From Chitinophaga sp. E66 (lineage in GTDB: Bacteria > Bacteroidota > Bacteroidia > Chitinophagales > Chitinophagaceae), in assembly GCA_019285755.1 (NCBI GenBank), contig CP079103.1, positions 4,588,001 to 4,652,000 on the forward strand: 64,000 bases of DNA, written 5' to 3'. The position numbers were made by a program, and so were the translations under genes. The notes beneath the pieces are model-generated. The model was not told the origin of the DNA. It did not search any database and saw only the letters and a program-made list of their open reading frames with translations. Shown here one piece after another: positions 18,660 through 31,009 of the stretch (position 1 is its first letter; each line of letters begins with the position of its first letter).

Positions 18660-20989
18660 CTATTTCTTCTTGCGCAGCAACAGAAACAAAATGATGATGA
18701 CCAACAGCAGCAGGAGCCAGATCAACCAGGACGGCAGCCCCAGGATCTTCCCGGGCTCTTTACCCGCATTCTCCAGCTTGCCGGTATACACTTCCTGTCC
18801 CAAAATAACCAGCTTCGTTTCTTCCTCGATCTTTCCGGCGAAGGTGATCGTGTAACTACCATCCTGATTATCTACAACGCTTTGGATCGTAATGTTCGGA
18901 TTGGTTACCGTAATGGCGCTTCCCATCGCCGGCCCGATATACCTGCCATAGGTAGTGATCGGCCTGAAAGTCATCACCAGCGTACCGTTCACGATCTGTG
19001 TCGAGACGTTAGAAGCAGCCATGTCCACATCCCCGAAGGCAACATAAACCGCTTCAGTGAATGTACGTTCGAGCTTGCCCATGGCCGAGTTTCGGCCGTG
19101 ATGAAATAAACCAATTGGTAAATACCGGCTACATTGAGGCTATCAACCGTTCCTTCATATTTACCATCGGCAGTATGCGTGAGCGTTACCAGGTTGCTGA
19201 CCCCTTTGAATTGATTGCGGAAGGTTGAATCCTTCAGCAGCTCCGCCCATTTCTGCACACCCGGCGAAGAAGTATCCGCCGCGTTGGGTTTGATGATTAG
19301 CGCATTTCTCGCCAATACGTCGCCCGCATCATTACCCGGGGCGATGGCCATTACTTTAACGACAGCGCCCGTTAACGGAATCTGCAGGCGGGAAAGGTTT
19401 ACCGACAGTTTCAGCTGATTCTTGACACGGGGCTGTTTGGGGGTGAAGGAACTGGCGATATCCACATAATGGTCGTCGGCTAATACATTGAGGCCCAGGC
19501 GAAGGGATTTCGGCACATTGGCGGCGGCGTGCGTAGCCGCGACGCCAATCACTGGCTCAAAGTAGGCGACTTCCCAATCTCCGCCTGATGTAAGGGTATC
19601 TTCATTCGCGCCGAAGTCGAACACGAGCAGGAAGTTCCGGGTGGAGTTGCCTGCATAACTCAGGCGGCCGTATTGCGCGATATTCATACCGTTCTTCCTC
19701 ACCTCGATCAGTTGCCGCAGGTAAGGCAATTGGGTAGATGAGAACGCCATGTTCCCGGTAAATTCCAGGACCAGCTTGGGCACATCCTTATTCAGCGAGA
19801 ATTTCGCCAGTTCGGTACGCCCGGCGCTGGACACGAATTTCACCGAGCTTGTCACTAATTGCGGGCTGAATTCAGACAACATGTTGATAAACTGCTGCGT
19901 GAAGCCGCTACCCATGCTGAGCGAACCATCATCATCGCCGCCGGGCTGTGCGGTGTAATCGATCCCGTTCAGCGTGGTATTGTACTTCCCGCGATTGTTG
20001 TTCGCCAGGTTCATGAGGGTTGTATGATATTCCCCGGACGGGCTGCCGATGCCAATCGTGGCAATCTTTATTCCACCTGCGCCTGCGGGAACGGTGGCTG
20101 TCCGGTTACGCCGGAGCCATTGGTCAACACCATCGGCGAAATATTTTGTTCGCCATCTGTAAATAGCAGGATGCCACGGGCACGCTGGGGTGTGCCCAGC
20201 TTTGAAACCGCATCAATGATCCCCTTACCCATAGCGGTCATATCGCCGGGGTTTACTGTGGCCAACTCCGCGGTAACGATGCCAGGCAAGGCAGCGTCAA
20301 CGTTTTTCAGGGCGCCACAGCAGGGAGATACAGGCGAAGCGTCTGTATGGAAGTACGTGATCCCCAGTTTGCTACCGGGGATAGCATGTTCCTTATACAG
20401 GTTCGCGAAATTGGACACCGCGTCTTTCAATGCCTGCCAGCGCATGGGCGATGTAGGCTCTCCGCTCGTCTTCAACGTCATACTGCCGGAACGGTCAAGT
20501 ACCAGTACCAGGTCTAGCGGGTACACCGCTTCGAACACGATCTTGATCTGTGCGGAATTGACGTTGATGTCGCCGCTGGCGACTGCATCATCCTGTACCC
20601 GGATGTTGATTTCCCAGGCGCCTGCTACTGCCGGTGTGCCTTCAATCGACATGAGGCCGGTTGCCGGGGTAGACTGGCCTTCTTCCGCTGGGAACTTCCC
20701 TTTCCATCCGTCTTTCTTAAAGCCGAATTCTCCGGGATCGGGTCCGGAGAGGCCCGGGGAGTGGGGTCTTGTATCGTCCATTTCACCGTTCCCATTGCGC
20801 CGCCAACACCGATGGTGATGGAATTAGGCAAAATAGGATCACCTACTTTCACAGGCGGAAGGTTAATCGTCTGCGACGATCCGATATTGACGATATACTG
20901 ACTGAATGCCAGATGGGGAAAATGAGCATCAGCAACATCACTAAAAGTGAATTACCTAGCTTCCAAACAATGCAAAGGGGAGTCTTCAT
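18660..20989 (-). CDS. Exported von Willebrand factor A (VWA) protein with C-terminal membrane anchor
   Basis: About 776 residues across at least three frames. The N-terminal MKTPLCIVWKLGNSLLVMLL and following hydrophobic stretch look like a signal sequence. An Ig-like region follows (INLPPVKVGDPILPNSITIG, GTVKWTIQDPT; ATGLMSIEGTPAVAGAWEIN). The VWA domain starts at about residue 160: LDLVLVLDRSGSMTLK (MIDAS DxSxS), MTAMGKGIIDAV, GILLFTDGEQN. A long beta-rich middle follows (KSLRLGLNVLADDHYVDIAS, YEGTVDSLNVAGIYQLVYFI). It ends LGLPSWLIWLLLLLVIIILF and a positively charged tail, a clear membrane anchor. The VWA domain would sit outside the cytoplasmic membrane. Its position, between the tape measure and cargo, suggests a role in anchoring, docking or release of the particle (inference). 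Confidence 0.75.
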
Positions 20990-21011
20990 GATATGTGTGT
21001 TTTAGAAATTT

Positions 21012-22625
21012 TCATATCCAGTTGACGGTGATAAATTGGCTCATCCAGGACAGGCGCACCATGGAACAACTCCATGGAAGCCGGGTGATCAGCACATCCT
21101 GCGCCCGTTTCTCCATTTCCAGCTGCATGCCGTTCCCGGCAGCGCGGAGCATGCCGGGCCTTTGCAGGAACCCTTCGCGCAGGCCGCCGGGGCCGGTGCT
21201 TTTGAGGGCCGTCCAGTGCTGGAGTACCGCCTCCAGCAACTCGTCGCAGGAAGCAAGCATCTCATCCGTCGGCGGGGCGATGGCTTCAAGAGGCTCCTCT
21301 TCCGTCAGGCCTGCCAATATCTTCTGAAACACCAGCCGGTATTCGGGCAGGTCTTCATCTCCGTCGGAAAGGTAGCCGAGCAGGCGCACAGCGGTTTGTT
21401 GCCCCTGACCGGACCATTCCTTCCCGATGCGGCACCCGGTAGCGGTAAACAGTTCTGATAGGAACGGATGCACAGCACCAGGCCCGCAGCTTCAACGTAC
21501 AGGCCTTTTTCTATATCGGGATCCGCTGGTTTAGTTAGTTGTGTGTCTTTCTTTGGTTGGGGCGCCCGTGGGCTGGCCACTATTTCTTCCACAGGCAATT
21601 CTTTCTTTTCACTTGCCTCATCGGACTTCATATCCCGCTTGTTGGCTCCTGCGATGCGTGATTCCAGGAATGCGATTAACGTGGACCGGGCTATTGGTGC
21701 TGACTGCCGAACTTCGTCAAATATCAGTGCCAGCAGTTTTTGAGGTGTTTCTGCCTGGGGAAGATGGTTTCCCAGGGTGTTGTACGATCGTCCGCTGCGG
21801 CTGCCAGCACCCGGGCCCAGTATCTTTGCCTGAATGCTGGGAAGTAAGCAGGGTACCGATGCGCGAAGCGCTTCAATAATTCCCATTCCTGCTGTAATGC
21901 CTGTGCATTCCAACCTTTGGTTACCGCGAGGCGGATCAACACCGCTTCCTTCAGCGCCTGAACGGCCCTGATGCCTGCAGCGGTTGAATTAAACACATTA
22001 CCCCTGTACTTCCGGAGAAATACTGCTCATCCATGGTGGCTGATGCGATATTCCGGATATCCGATTCCATCAACCCTTCCTGAAACGCATCTCCGAAACA
22101 ATCCGTTCCCATATGTTCGAACCACCAGGGCAAACGGCCCGAACGCAGGAAGTAAAGGAACGCGGCGACGGGGGCTTCTTTCTCGTGCATCAACGCCAGG
22201 CCGCTTTCGCTTCGCTTAGTTTTCCCGGCGGGATTCATCCTATTGTCATCTGTTTGCTGATCGGTTTTACCAGCTGCGGGTATAGTTGTAATGCTTAAAG
22301 AACTTGTTGATGTTCGATGGCTTCCATTGGCAGAAGCCTCCTGCCGTTTCTCCCTAATCCCCAACACCAGGCGCTCGCGCAGCCGGTCGCCGGCCTGCTT
22401 CACGAAATCCTCCCTGCCGCCGAATACGCCCAGATCCACTTCTATCCGGTCGATGACCAGGTGCTCTCCGCTTTTGTCCGCTTCACTGAAACATGCCTCC
22501 AACACGGGCAGCAACAGGTCCCTGTGGAAATCCGCGGAAACGCGGTCCCATTCCCAGGCGGGCTGTGCCGTACAGGCGGTCAGTTCAAACAGCTGACGGT
22601 GGATCATATGACGGCGGTTACTCAT
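21012..22625 (-). CDS. Contractile injection system tape measure protein (Pvc14-like)
   Basis: About 540 residues over four frames. It starts MSNRRHMIHRQLFELTACTA, then HLVIDRIEVDLGVFGG, which resembles the IDRIElDLG signature of CIS tape-measure (CIS_TMP) proteins of Bacteroidota (recall). Middle: AAFLYFLRSGRLPWWFEH, then several short helical repeats (YPAYFPAFRQRYWARVLAA; LPQAETPQKLLALIFDEVR). A Lys/Glu/Pro-rich linker lies at about 21480-21620, and the end is AGLVLCIRSYQNCL-like helices into LPEYRLVFQKILAGL, LLEAVLQHWTALKSTGPGGL. It would set sheath length. The start overlaps the upstream stop by eight bases. Confidence 0.75.
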
Positions 22626-25600
22626 TCTCCGCGGCGGCGATTATATCGTTTAGAGCAGCTACCAAAGCATCTCTCGGCCCTTGCAGCTGTGCAATGTTCG
22701 TTTCGTCGGTCAGCCAGGCATTCTGCCAGGCATGCCAGGCGCCTTCTAAGCGCGAGAAACCGGGAGACCCGCCTGGGGCTGTCGGCAGTTCCCTGTCAAC
22801 CCAATAGATCCGGGGCAGGATATGTGCCGGACAAGCCGTCCGTACCTGCTTTTCGGCGAAGCTGCGGAACTCCGGGTCTCGGTATTTCGCGGGCATGATC
22901 TCCTGCAATGGCCCCCGCTGAAATCATTGGCATATCCTGACGGGAACACCACGCTTACCTGGAAGGAATAGGGATCCGTCGTGCCGGGGATCACTAATGC
23001 CGGATCTGCTTCTGTAACGGGCGCCAGCAAAGGTGCTCGGTTATATACATCCCTTCCCCCATAAAACCGGTTGAGCAATAACCAGGTCCGGCGAATGCCA
23101 GCCTTTGCGGCAGCTTCTGTCGGGTAGGTAATACCAGAAGTTGCCAGTACCGTATTCATGGATTGCATCAGCTGCACGCGGAATGTATTGGCCGGTGCAG
23201 GAACGATGCGGTAGTTTTCCATTTTGATGCCCTTTTTCAACAACTGCGTGATCCCGGCCTCCGCCGAAGCCACTGCAGCGCCGTCGTTCGCGCCGGTAAA
23301 GACGCCTTCGCTTACCAGGAGGACGTCTCCGGTCTGCACGGCTGCGGAAAACAACCTGAATTTCTTTTGAATGGGCGGCGGTTCGTCATAGATCTCGAAG
23401 TAGTCCGTCAGCGGGGAAAGAAGCCCCGTTTTTCCTGCACGGCGATCTCCAGCAAATGGCAAAGCTTTCTTTCCAGCGGTGTCAGGGCAAAGCGATGCCA
23501 GTGACTCGAACATACGCCCTGATCAGGGTAAGCCCTGTATTTGCCGCAGGCAAGTCTGCATACAAAGTAACTGAACGCCCGTATGGAGGCGCGTCCGGGT
23601 GTTCACGCAATTGCAAGTGAAACTGGGCGCCTTCGGGCACTATGGAATACCCCTGGGGATACCTCCCCAGGCTCATGGCGGCCGCGGCCTGCAAGAGTGC
23701 TTTCATGGCCGTTTCACGGGCAGGCGTAGCAGAATTATCCTCTTCGGTCGTGTAGCCACGGAGTATGGGCTGTCCGCCGGGGTTGAGGATCGCCCAGTTG
23801 TACTGACCGGCAGCGTGTGTGATTTCCACAAGCGATCCCTCCAGCCATACCGGGTTCCCGAACGACTGCGCCCTGTGCCTGCTCAGCGCAGGCAATGCAT
23901 AATAGAATGCGGACTTCTCGCGGATGAGTTGCAGCGATGCCTTTTGCATCTGAGCCTGCTGATGCGCGAGCAGATCCGGCAACAGTACGGGTGTAGCAGC
24001 ATCGGGCTGCAGCGCTTCATGGAATGCGAAGCTCGACGTGTCTGTCATGTTTTCGCCAAACATGGCCAGCAGATGATTCAACACCCGGTTTCTGCGTTGC
24101 TGGAACTGAACGGTCGATTCTGCCGCCGTTTGTAAAGTGCTCTGATAACCATCCCCAGCAACAAAGACGCCTGTGGCAGTTGCGGCAGCGGTTGGTTGAA
24201 GATGGTGCGGTCAATATCGGGATCTGCGGAGAAAAACGAGTTCAGATTACCCAGCTGGCTGGCAAGTCCGGCCGTCAGCTGCTCGAAGAACAACATATAT
24301 CCCTGCAACTGCAGGGCTTGTGCCCGCCGGGCCACGGAGGCAGAATCGGGCAATCCCGCGGAGCCTACGCCATATACCAGCGGCAGGTCTTCCTGGATGG
24401 GATAGTAATCGGAAACAGGTATGCTTTCGGCTGCGGGCAGCGCAAGATCGTCGCCGAAGCCGGGGCTCCCGTTCAGCCATTCGTCTTTCAACTGCTCCAC
24501 GCGTAGCAGCACCTGCTGCCAGTCGTACGGAACGGGTAGCCCGTTCCGGAATAAAGTGATCCGTGATTTGGAATAGCTCAGATGTGGAATGTGCTGTTGA
24601 CTATTAGCCAGGCACAGGGTATCGCGGGCGCTGTCGGTCACGATGCGGTTGTCGATATAGAGCGACATGCCCAGGTTGCGGACCGAAACGATCCGGCGGT
24701 CGTTCACGTTCTCGCGGATGTTCACGTCTTCGTTGCCGGCGTTCCGGTGGCGGAGGATGATGCGCAGGATGTCGGAGGTAAACAGGCGTTCCGGGAGGTT
24801 CGTGGCCACGAGTGTCTCGTCTGGCAGGAATCCCCCTGCAAGGGAGGCCCTTCAAACAATTCGTCTGCCGGCATATCGCCTCCCATTTCGGAAATCCCTT
24901 TATGAGGGCCACAGGCGTAATATGTTGATCGATATTGAAAAGGATCGAAGCGATCAGCTCTTCCGGCGCTACGCCGGCATTGATCTCAATCCCGCTACAA
25001 TGGCGACTTCCTGTAACCGGACGGGCTTGAACATCGTGAAGCGCTCACACATATTCCGGTAACCGCGCATATACATTTCCACACTGCGCACAGCCGCCGC
25101 GGCGGATAATACCCAACGATTGTATTGTTTGAGTATAGATTGGTCTGCGGGAGAATTATCGCCCAGGGTGGAGATATGCGCTTGCAGCGCCTGGAGAACT
25201 TTGGGTATTTGCTGCAGGGGGTCTTCCAGCGGCGTATTGATCTGCGCCACCACCACCAGCTCCGTCATGGATGCCGCGGGAGGCTGGTATTGCACATTGA
25301 TGCGCGACAAGTAGGAGGTCGAGTTCTCGATCAGCGCCCAGTTATTACCGCCGCCAAGATCCTGGAATGTAACGGTTTGCAGTTGGATATCTGTACTGAA
25401 TGGTTGCGCCGCCGCTTCGTCCCAGAAGGGGAAAGCTACATCCACCGAAATACTGATCACCTGCGGCGGATCGGGCGGCGTGGCGATGTCTACGTTCAGC
25501 AAGACGTTGAAAGTATTCGTGTTGAGCTGCTTGTCTTCAAACTCCAGCAATACTTTTAGCAATCCGCCAAGGGTAGCGTCTATGGGGAACACCAGGCGTT

Positions 25601-25933
25601 TCTCACCAGGGGATGATCGATGAGGGACTTCCGGAAATCGTTGATGGTGAGCGGCGCCATGGGCAATACCACGCCGGGCGTCGGGCTTTCCTGCGCCATG
25701 CCTGTATCGCTGGCCAGCAGGTCGCGCATGGGGATTCCGGCTTTTAGGCCAGCTTCCGTCAGCGCGTAACAACAAGCCTCCAGCAGGGTGATGCCGGGAT
25801 CGCTGAGGTTGTGGTTGGTCCAGGAGGCGCCGGCTGTAGCCTGGAGCACCTTCAGCCCTTCCGCCCGCAGCAGGTTGAAGTCCTGCCCTTTCATGGGCGG
25901 AGGTCCGGATGGTATTTGCGTGGTCGGTTCCAT
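22618..25933 (-). CDS. Large eCIS baseplate protein (Pvc12-like)
   Basis: About 1,105 residues after joining about six frames. N-terminal part: FNLLRAEGLKVLQATAGASW, TNHNLSDPGITLLEACCYAL, where the DPGITLLEA element is shared with baseplate J-type proteins (Pvc11/Pvc12, phage gp6/gp47). Later segments: TVTFQDLGGGNNWALIE, VAPEELIASILFNIDQHITP, SRITLFRNGLPVPYDWQQVL, LPLVYGVGSAGLP, and a C-terminal part with YSFQVSVVFPSGYANDF and AKYRDPEFRSFAEKQVRTAC, PAHILPRIYWVD. It is placed between fibre and tape measure, as Pvc12 is near Pvc13/14 in Photorhabdus. Likely a wedge component; the exact structural role is inferred from position and length. Confidence 0.72.
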
Positions 25934-25936
25934 GGT

Positions 25937-27010
25937 TTATTTTTTTCCTTCCAGTGCGCTGAGCCGTTTTTCCAGCTCCTGTACGCGGTTCGTCAGTTCC
26001 TGGATGGCATTGACCATCACGAATGTCAGGGGCTGGCGTTGAACATCAGCACATCGTCTTCCTTGCCGGTAGCTTCGTCGATGGCTTTGCCGGTAGATAC
26101 CATGTAAGGGAAGATCTCGCCGATTTCCTGGCCGATGATGCCGAACTCTTCATGGTCGGATGAGGTATTGTATTTTCCATTGTAGCGATAGCGGACGGTG
26201 CGTACTTTCATCAGTTTCTCCAGGCCATCTTCCAGCTTGCGGATATCTTGTTTGGCGCGGAAGTCTGACAGATCGGCCCGGTACCGCCGCCACGGTTCTT
26301 GGCTGCGTGGCCGAATACCTGTAACATATGGTTGGTGCCGCCGGGGTCGTTCATTACGGAACCGGGCAACAGCGCGTTGGTATTGATCAGCACCGCGCCG
26401 CTGGTATGGAGCGTCATGCGGTTGCTGAGACGGCTGTGGGTGAAGGAGATATTCTGGGTAGACGGCGCGTTGAGCGATACATCGCCATTAGGCCCCTGGC
26501 GCAAAGCATAGTTATTGGCCTGCCCCACGTGGGTGGCATGCCCGAACACTGCGAAATCAGTAAACCCTGAAGCGCCGTTAGCCACCGCCGCGTTGCCGAA
26601 TTTGGCCATATCCACGGCAGTTGGGGCCAGTGTATTGAAACGTACTTCCAACCGCGTAGTAGGCGGCGTATTACCAACGTTGATGCCCACGTTGCCGGCG
26701 TTATAGCCAACGCCCGTCGTATTATTGATGGGCTGGAAGGCGCCGCTGTCTCCGCTGATAGCGCCCCAGGTGGCGCCGTTGTGCACCTGCACGGTCCCGC
26801 TGTTGAAGCGCAGCGTACCGGCCTTTCCTGGGCCGTATCGGCGAGATTGACGCCGCCGGGGAGATTGAGGTTATGGGTGACAGGATCTACCGTCACCTGG
26901 TCGTCCATTTTGCTGACGAAGGAATCGATCAGGTCTTCGAAGTCTTTACCGGTAGGGCGCTCTCCGTCCCGGAACTCCTGTTTTAAATGGGCTTTGCTAC
27001 GTTCTGCCAT
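25937..27010 (-). CDS. eCIS tail fibre with C-terminal S74-type intramolecular chaperone (Pvc13-like)
   Basis: About 358 residues in three or four frames. The N-terminus AHLKQEFRDGERPTGKDFED, LIDSFVSKMDDQV probably docks to the baseplate. The middle is Asn/Gly/Thr-rich (GVGYNAGNVGINVGNTPPTT, YALRQGPNGDVSLNAPSTQN), like trimeric fibres. The end has FRAKQDIRKLEDGLEKLMK, VRTVRYRYNGKYN, EFGIIGQEIGEIFPYMV, which is the S74/ICA fold pattern, and a coiled coil VMVNAIQELTNRVQELEKRL. In phage fibres the S74 domain assists trimerisation and may cleave itself off. This protein should set target-cell specificity. It starts 17 bases after the baseplate J stop. Confidence 0.8.
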
Positions 27011-27027
27011 GATGCAAGTTTTTAGGA

Positions 27028-30000
27028 TTAAGAAAAAATGATGAAATCGAGTCCGATGATCATTTGACCGATACCGTCCTGCAACCCGTTGCAGGTAATA
27101 GCGCCGTCGGGCAGGGCGGTGATGCGGTGGCTGCCGTTGGAAACCAGGATGGCATCCGGCCGGGTGGCCGAGGCCACGTCTACCGGCTCTCCTATCACGA
27201 AATCGACGCCGATGGCTTTGCCTGCGATGGTATTGTCGGACGAGGCGATGGCCGGTTCGGGTGATGTGCCGACGATGAAGTCTGTCCCGATCTTCATTTC
27301 ACCGATCCCGCCGCCTATTTCCGTATTGTGGCGGTGGTATAGCGCGAAGTCGATGATGTAATTCACATATTCCCGGCCTTCGATAAACGATTGTATTTCC
27401 GAAGCATGCAGCTTGCCGCCGAACACGATGTCCTGCCCTTCTTCATATGCCCAGGGACTGAGGAACCTCTTCAGATCCTCTTCCAGCACCTGCCCATAAT
27501 ACCCTGGATCGAATCCGGGGTTGAAGCTCACCTGGCAGTCGATCAATAATGTCTCGTATGTAGGATTATCGATTTGCAGATTAACGAATGGCGAGGTGAA
27601 TGCCCCTTCGAGGAAGTCCCCATTTCCCGCAGCTGGTGCAGGTTGGCCTTGGGCTGCAGCGGGTCTCCGTCGGGCGTTTCCGCCAGTCCGGCACAACCAC
27701 CATCCGCACCTGGCCCGGCTCCATCCAGCTGTCGCGCGTGTTGTGTGGGATGCATTTCACTTTATAGATACCGGGAAAGTATTCCAGCAGCATCCGTTCA
27801 AAGTCTTCTGTAGATACGGCGCGGTTCTTATGCCGCAGCCTTTCGCTGACGCGCCGGTAGAAAGAGGTATCCGATTCCTGGCGCTGCCCGTCGAAGGAGG
27901 CGAAAGGCTGCGTCACTTTCTTGAGCGACGGCACTTTGCGCACCAGCTTTGCTATGGTACCCGCGGCCGGGGCGCCGCCAGATGGGCCTCGTATCCTTCG
28001 CTTCCCGTATCCGGCAGCAGCAATGTAGCCGTAGCAGCCTGCGGAAAATATCTTTCACGGAAGCCGCGCCTCCGGGATTATCGTTTACGTGCAGCCGCAA
28101 CCAGCGCATACCCGCAGGCATCCTGCTATGTTCCAGCGTGGCGTCCGTACCAGGTTGAGCCGGATGATCCCCGGGCGCTGCAAACCATTAGTGCTTTCTT
28201 CGAGGATATCTGTTCCTGTAATTGACCGCCATTCGCTGCCGGAGAGATAACTCCAGTTCAGGTCGGCACTGCGCAACAGCGTAGCGCTTTCCAGGCTGCC
28301 TTCTTCGATCTGGAAGAGGAGCGACACGGTCTGCGGCGCCTCGGCGTCCTGCAGCCCGATATACAATGCGCCGCCGCCCGGATGCACCGGCAATAATGCG
28401 GCGGGGATGTTAGCGGTTGGTTCTGCGGGACCGAACACATCCTGTAAAAAGAACTGATCGATGCCATTGGGCTGGTCTGGCCGGAAAGTATCCCTGGCCG
28501 TATAATCCATCATCACGCTTTTGAGCACAGGCGTATACGGCAGTTTGGGCAAGGGCGGCGGGGTTCCGGTCGTCATCTTGCTGATGGCGATCACGGTTTT
28601 CGTATATACGACCGGGTACGTCTTATGCCCGAATGCCTCAAATGGTTCATCGGCCGGAGCGTTCTCCAGTTCCGCAGCGGTAGGCGTGGCCAGTTGCAGG
28701 CGCACGAAGCCCTGGTTCACCCCATGCGTAAAGCCATCGCCCAAAGCCAGGGAGGGATTCCTGCGATAAGGCTGTGCCGCCGTCTGGTTGGCGAAAGGCG
28801 TTTCGCCAACATTGATCGCCGCCGGCGCCAGGGGATTATTTCCTACGAACAGCAACGCCTTGTTGAGCAGCCGGCTGTCCCAGTTGCGGTTGTTGAGTAT
28901 ATCGAGATCTGCGCGGAAAACGCCGTTCTGTATATTGAGTTGCCGTATCCTTCGTAGTATTCGCTGAAATCAGCCGGCGGGTCCTGCCACTCCAGCGTGA
29001 ACTTCAGGGAGGTGAGCGTTTTACTGAACGCTTCGCGATGGCCGATGTAAAAAGCCGACCCGATACGGGGTTGACTGGTAAACGGCGATATCGGTTTATC
29101 GGCCGCCTGCAATGCCTGGTCGTTTTGTAAGACCAGTTGCTTCACGCCCTGTGCCCCCACTTCTACCGTTACATCCACCAGGGTGAAGGCGCTGAGTTGT
29201 TCTATAAGGAAACTCTGCGGTTCCAGGCTCACCTTCATCACCGGCCATTGCGTCCGGAAGGCGCCTTTATGCACGGCTTCATTGTATGCCGTGATGGCGG
29301 GCAGCTCCACAGGAAGCGTCGCCAGTACTTCGAGCATTACTTCATTATCATTGCCAGGAAGCTGCGGCAGTTTGGGAATGAGAGAGGCTTTATAGGCGAA
29401 GTCTGTTTCCTGCCATCCCTTTTCCGTACTGAACGCCAGTTTAAGGTGCGGCGTGATCGTAAGCGCGGTGGTGATGACCGGCGCCGTCATACGGACGAGC
29501 AGCTTCACCGTTCGCAGCCCTTCAGACAGCAGCAGGTTAGGCGAAGCGATAGCCCAGCCGATAGTAGCGGTTTCCATCCGGCCGCTGTCTTCCGGGATAG
29601 GCAATTGCCGCGTGCCCATAGGGCGCCAGGCGGTCTTTGTGCCGATGCGCACGGCTGAAGCATCCGTAGCACGGAACAGAATGCTCTTACCGCCGATATT
29701 GACGTCACGGAAGCTGCTGCGGAGGCCCCTATCTTTGCCTGCGTTACGACCAGCTCACTGTCCAGCGCGTAGTGGAGGGGCTTGCCGTTGGATGTCTTGC
29801 CGCCGTCCAGCTCCGTGCCGGTTTTTAGCAGCAGTGGCTTCGCGAATTTGGAAGGCTCGAACAGCACATGTACTTTATCCGGCCGGGCCGATGTGCGGCG
29901 CAGGCGCAGCACTTCTTCGTAGTAATAGTCGAGCCGCTTTTTAGCGAGTTGGTTGATATCGTCGCGGACGATGGAATACGCTTTGAAGTACGCCATCAAT

Positions 30001-30290
30001 AGCGCCAGGTGCGGCGAAAGGTTTCCTGTTCCTGCGAGCATCGCCTGCAGTTGCGATTCGCTTGCCCCGCCGATCTCTTCGAAGAACGCCTGCCAGTCGC
30101 CCTGCGGGTTGCGCTGCTCGTCATAATACCTCACCTGCGCCGCCAGCTTGTGGACGAAGGAGGCGAGGTCGCCCAGGTTGCGCCCGTCTACAGGCAGCGC
30201 GGAGGGATCCAGGGCGGGCTGCGAACGGCCCGACTGGTTAAGCCCGTCGGCCGACAGCAGGTATTGCAAGATATGTGCGGAAGCGCTCAT
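27028..30290 (-). CDS. Baseplate J-like wedge protein (Pvc11-like)
   Basis: About 1,087 residues in about six frames. N-terminal: SFVHKLAAQVRYYDEQRNPQ, GDWQAFFEEIGG, LALLMAYFKAYSIVRDDIN, LAKKRLDYYYEEVLRL and FEPSKFAKPLLLKTGTELDG, which is the pattern of Bacteroidota eCIS baseplate J proteins. Middle: ISPFTSQPRIGSAFYIGHRE, RRNPSLALGDGFTHGVNQGF. The C-terminal part has FYRRVSERLRHKNRAVSTED, FERMLLEYFPGIYKVKCIPH (the conserved gp6/J motif), then a repetitive beta stretch with MKIGTDFIVG, VDFVIGE and MIIGLDFIIFS. It forms the iris-like wedge ring around the hub. It starts one base after the gp25 stop. Confidence 0.85.
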
Positions 30291-30291
30291 G

Positions 30292-30694
30292 TTACTTTTC
30301 GGTTAGATAGAAGGGGTAAACAAGGTTATGCCGCGCGTTGGTGCTGCGAATGGTATAATCCACGAGAATGCTCACTTTTCCTGCCTCGGCGGGGTCTTGT
30401 TGCAAGATCACTTTATTAAGCTGGATGCGCGGCTCATATACGATCAGGGCTGTCTCTATCTCCGACTGGATGGCGGTAGCCGTGGTGGTGCCAAAGGGAT
30501 TCGAAGATCCAGCGGTCGCGCTTCCAGCCGAAAGCCGGCTGCATTACCCGCTCCCCTATTTCGGTGGAGAGGATGATAGCGATACAGCTTTCGATGTCGG
30601 CATCGGCATCAAACATCTTTACCGACTTGTCGGGTTTGGAAAAGCTGGGCGGGAAGCTCCAGCCTCTTCCGAGAAATGCATTTTCCTGGGGCAT
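30292..30694 (-). CDS. GPW/gp25 family baseplate wedge protein (Pvc9-like)
   Basis: About 134 residues. First frame: GRGWSFPPSFSKPDKSVKMF, DADADIESCIAIILSTEIGE, RVMQPAFGWKRD. The IExxIxIILsTxxGERvm pattern is the gp25 hallmark. A frame change at about 30480 leads to TALIVYEPRIQLNKVILQQD, VSILVDYTIRSTNARHNL and the stop at 30292. It has the normal length for the family. gp25 proteins join the baseplate wedge and the first sheath ring. It lies 18 bases after the PAAR gene. Confidence 0.88.
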
Positions 30695-30712
30695 AACAAA
30701 TCTTTTTAAACG

Positions 30713-31003
30713 TTAACCTCCGATCATGACAGTAGGGCAACCGATGATGATGGACCCTCCGTGCGCCGTGCTGTCTCCCATCCGGGCCGCGGGCATCCCG
30801 CCGATCATAACGGTGGCGGAGCCCTTCACCACGGAGTCCGGAGGACCGGTACACGTACACATATCGCCCACACGCAGGGCCGGCATACCGCCGATCATCA
30901 CCGTTGCGCCGCCAGGAGGCAGGGCCGGGCCTCCCACGTGGGGAACTGTTCCGGTAACCATCGGGCAAACGTGCATGTCGCCCACTCTTGCGGCCATTGA
31001 CAT
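30713..31003 (-). CDS. PAAR-domain spike tip protein (Pvc10-like position)
   Basis: Intact 96-residue protein with the PAAR pattern: AARVGDMHVCPMVTGTVPHV, ATVMIGGMPALRVGDMCTC, SATVMIGGMPAARMGDSTA, GCPTVMIGG. The repeated TVMIGGMPAxRxGD units and His/Cys residues are those that bind a metal in the cone tip. It sharpens the VgrG spike. It is a bare PAAR domain with no fused toxin. It lies six bases after the spike gene. Confidence 0.92.
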   Translation of the reverse strand: MSMAARVGDMHVCPMVTGTVPHVGGPALPPGGATVMIGGMPALRVGDMCTCTGPPDSVVKGSATVMIGGMPAARMGDSTAHGGSIIIGCPTVMIGG

Positions 31004-31009
31004 AAAAAA

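Noticed and set aside
19859..20818. 319-codon open frame on the plus strand
   Set aside because: Lies opposite the VWA gene, whose MIDAS and signal features are clear; no recognisable domain in the antisense product.
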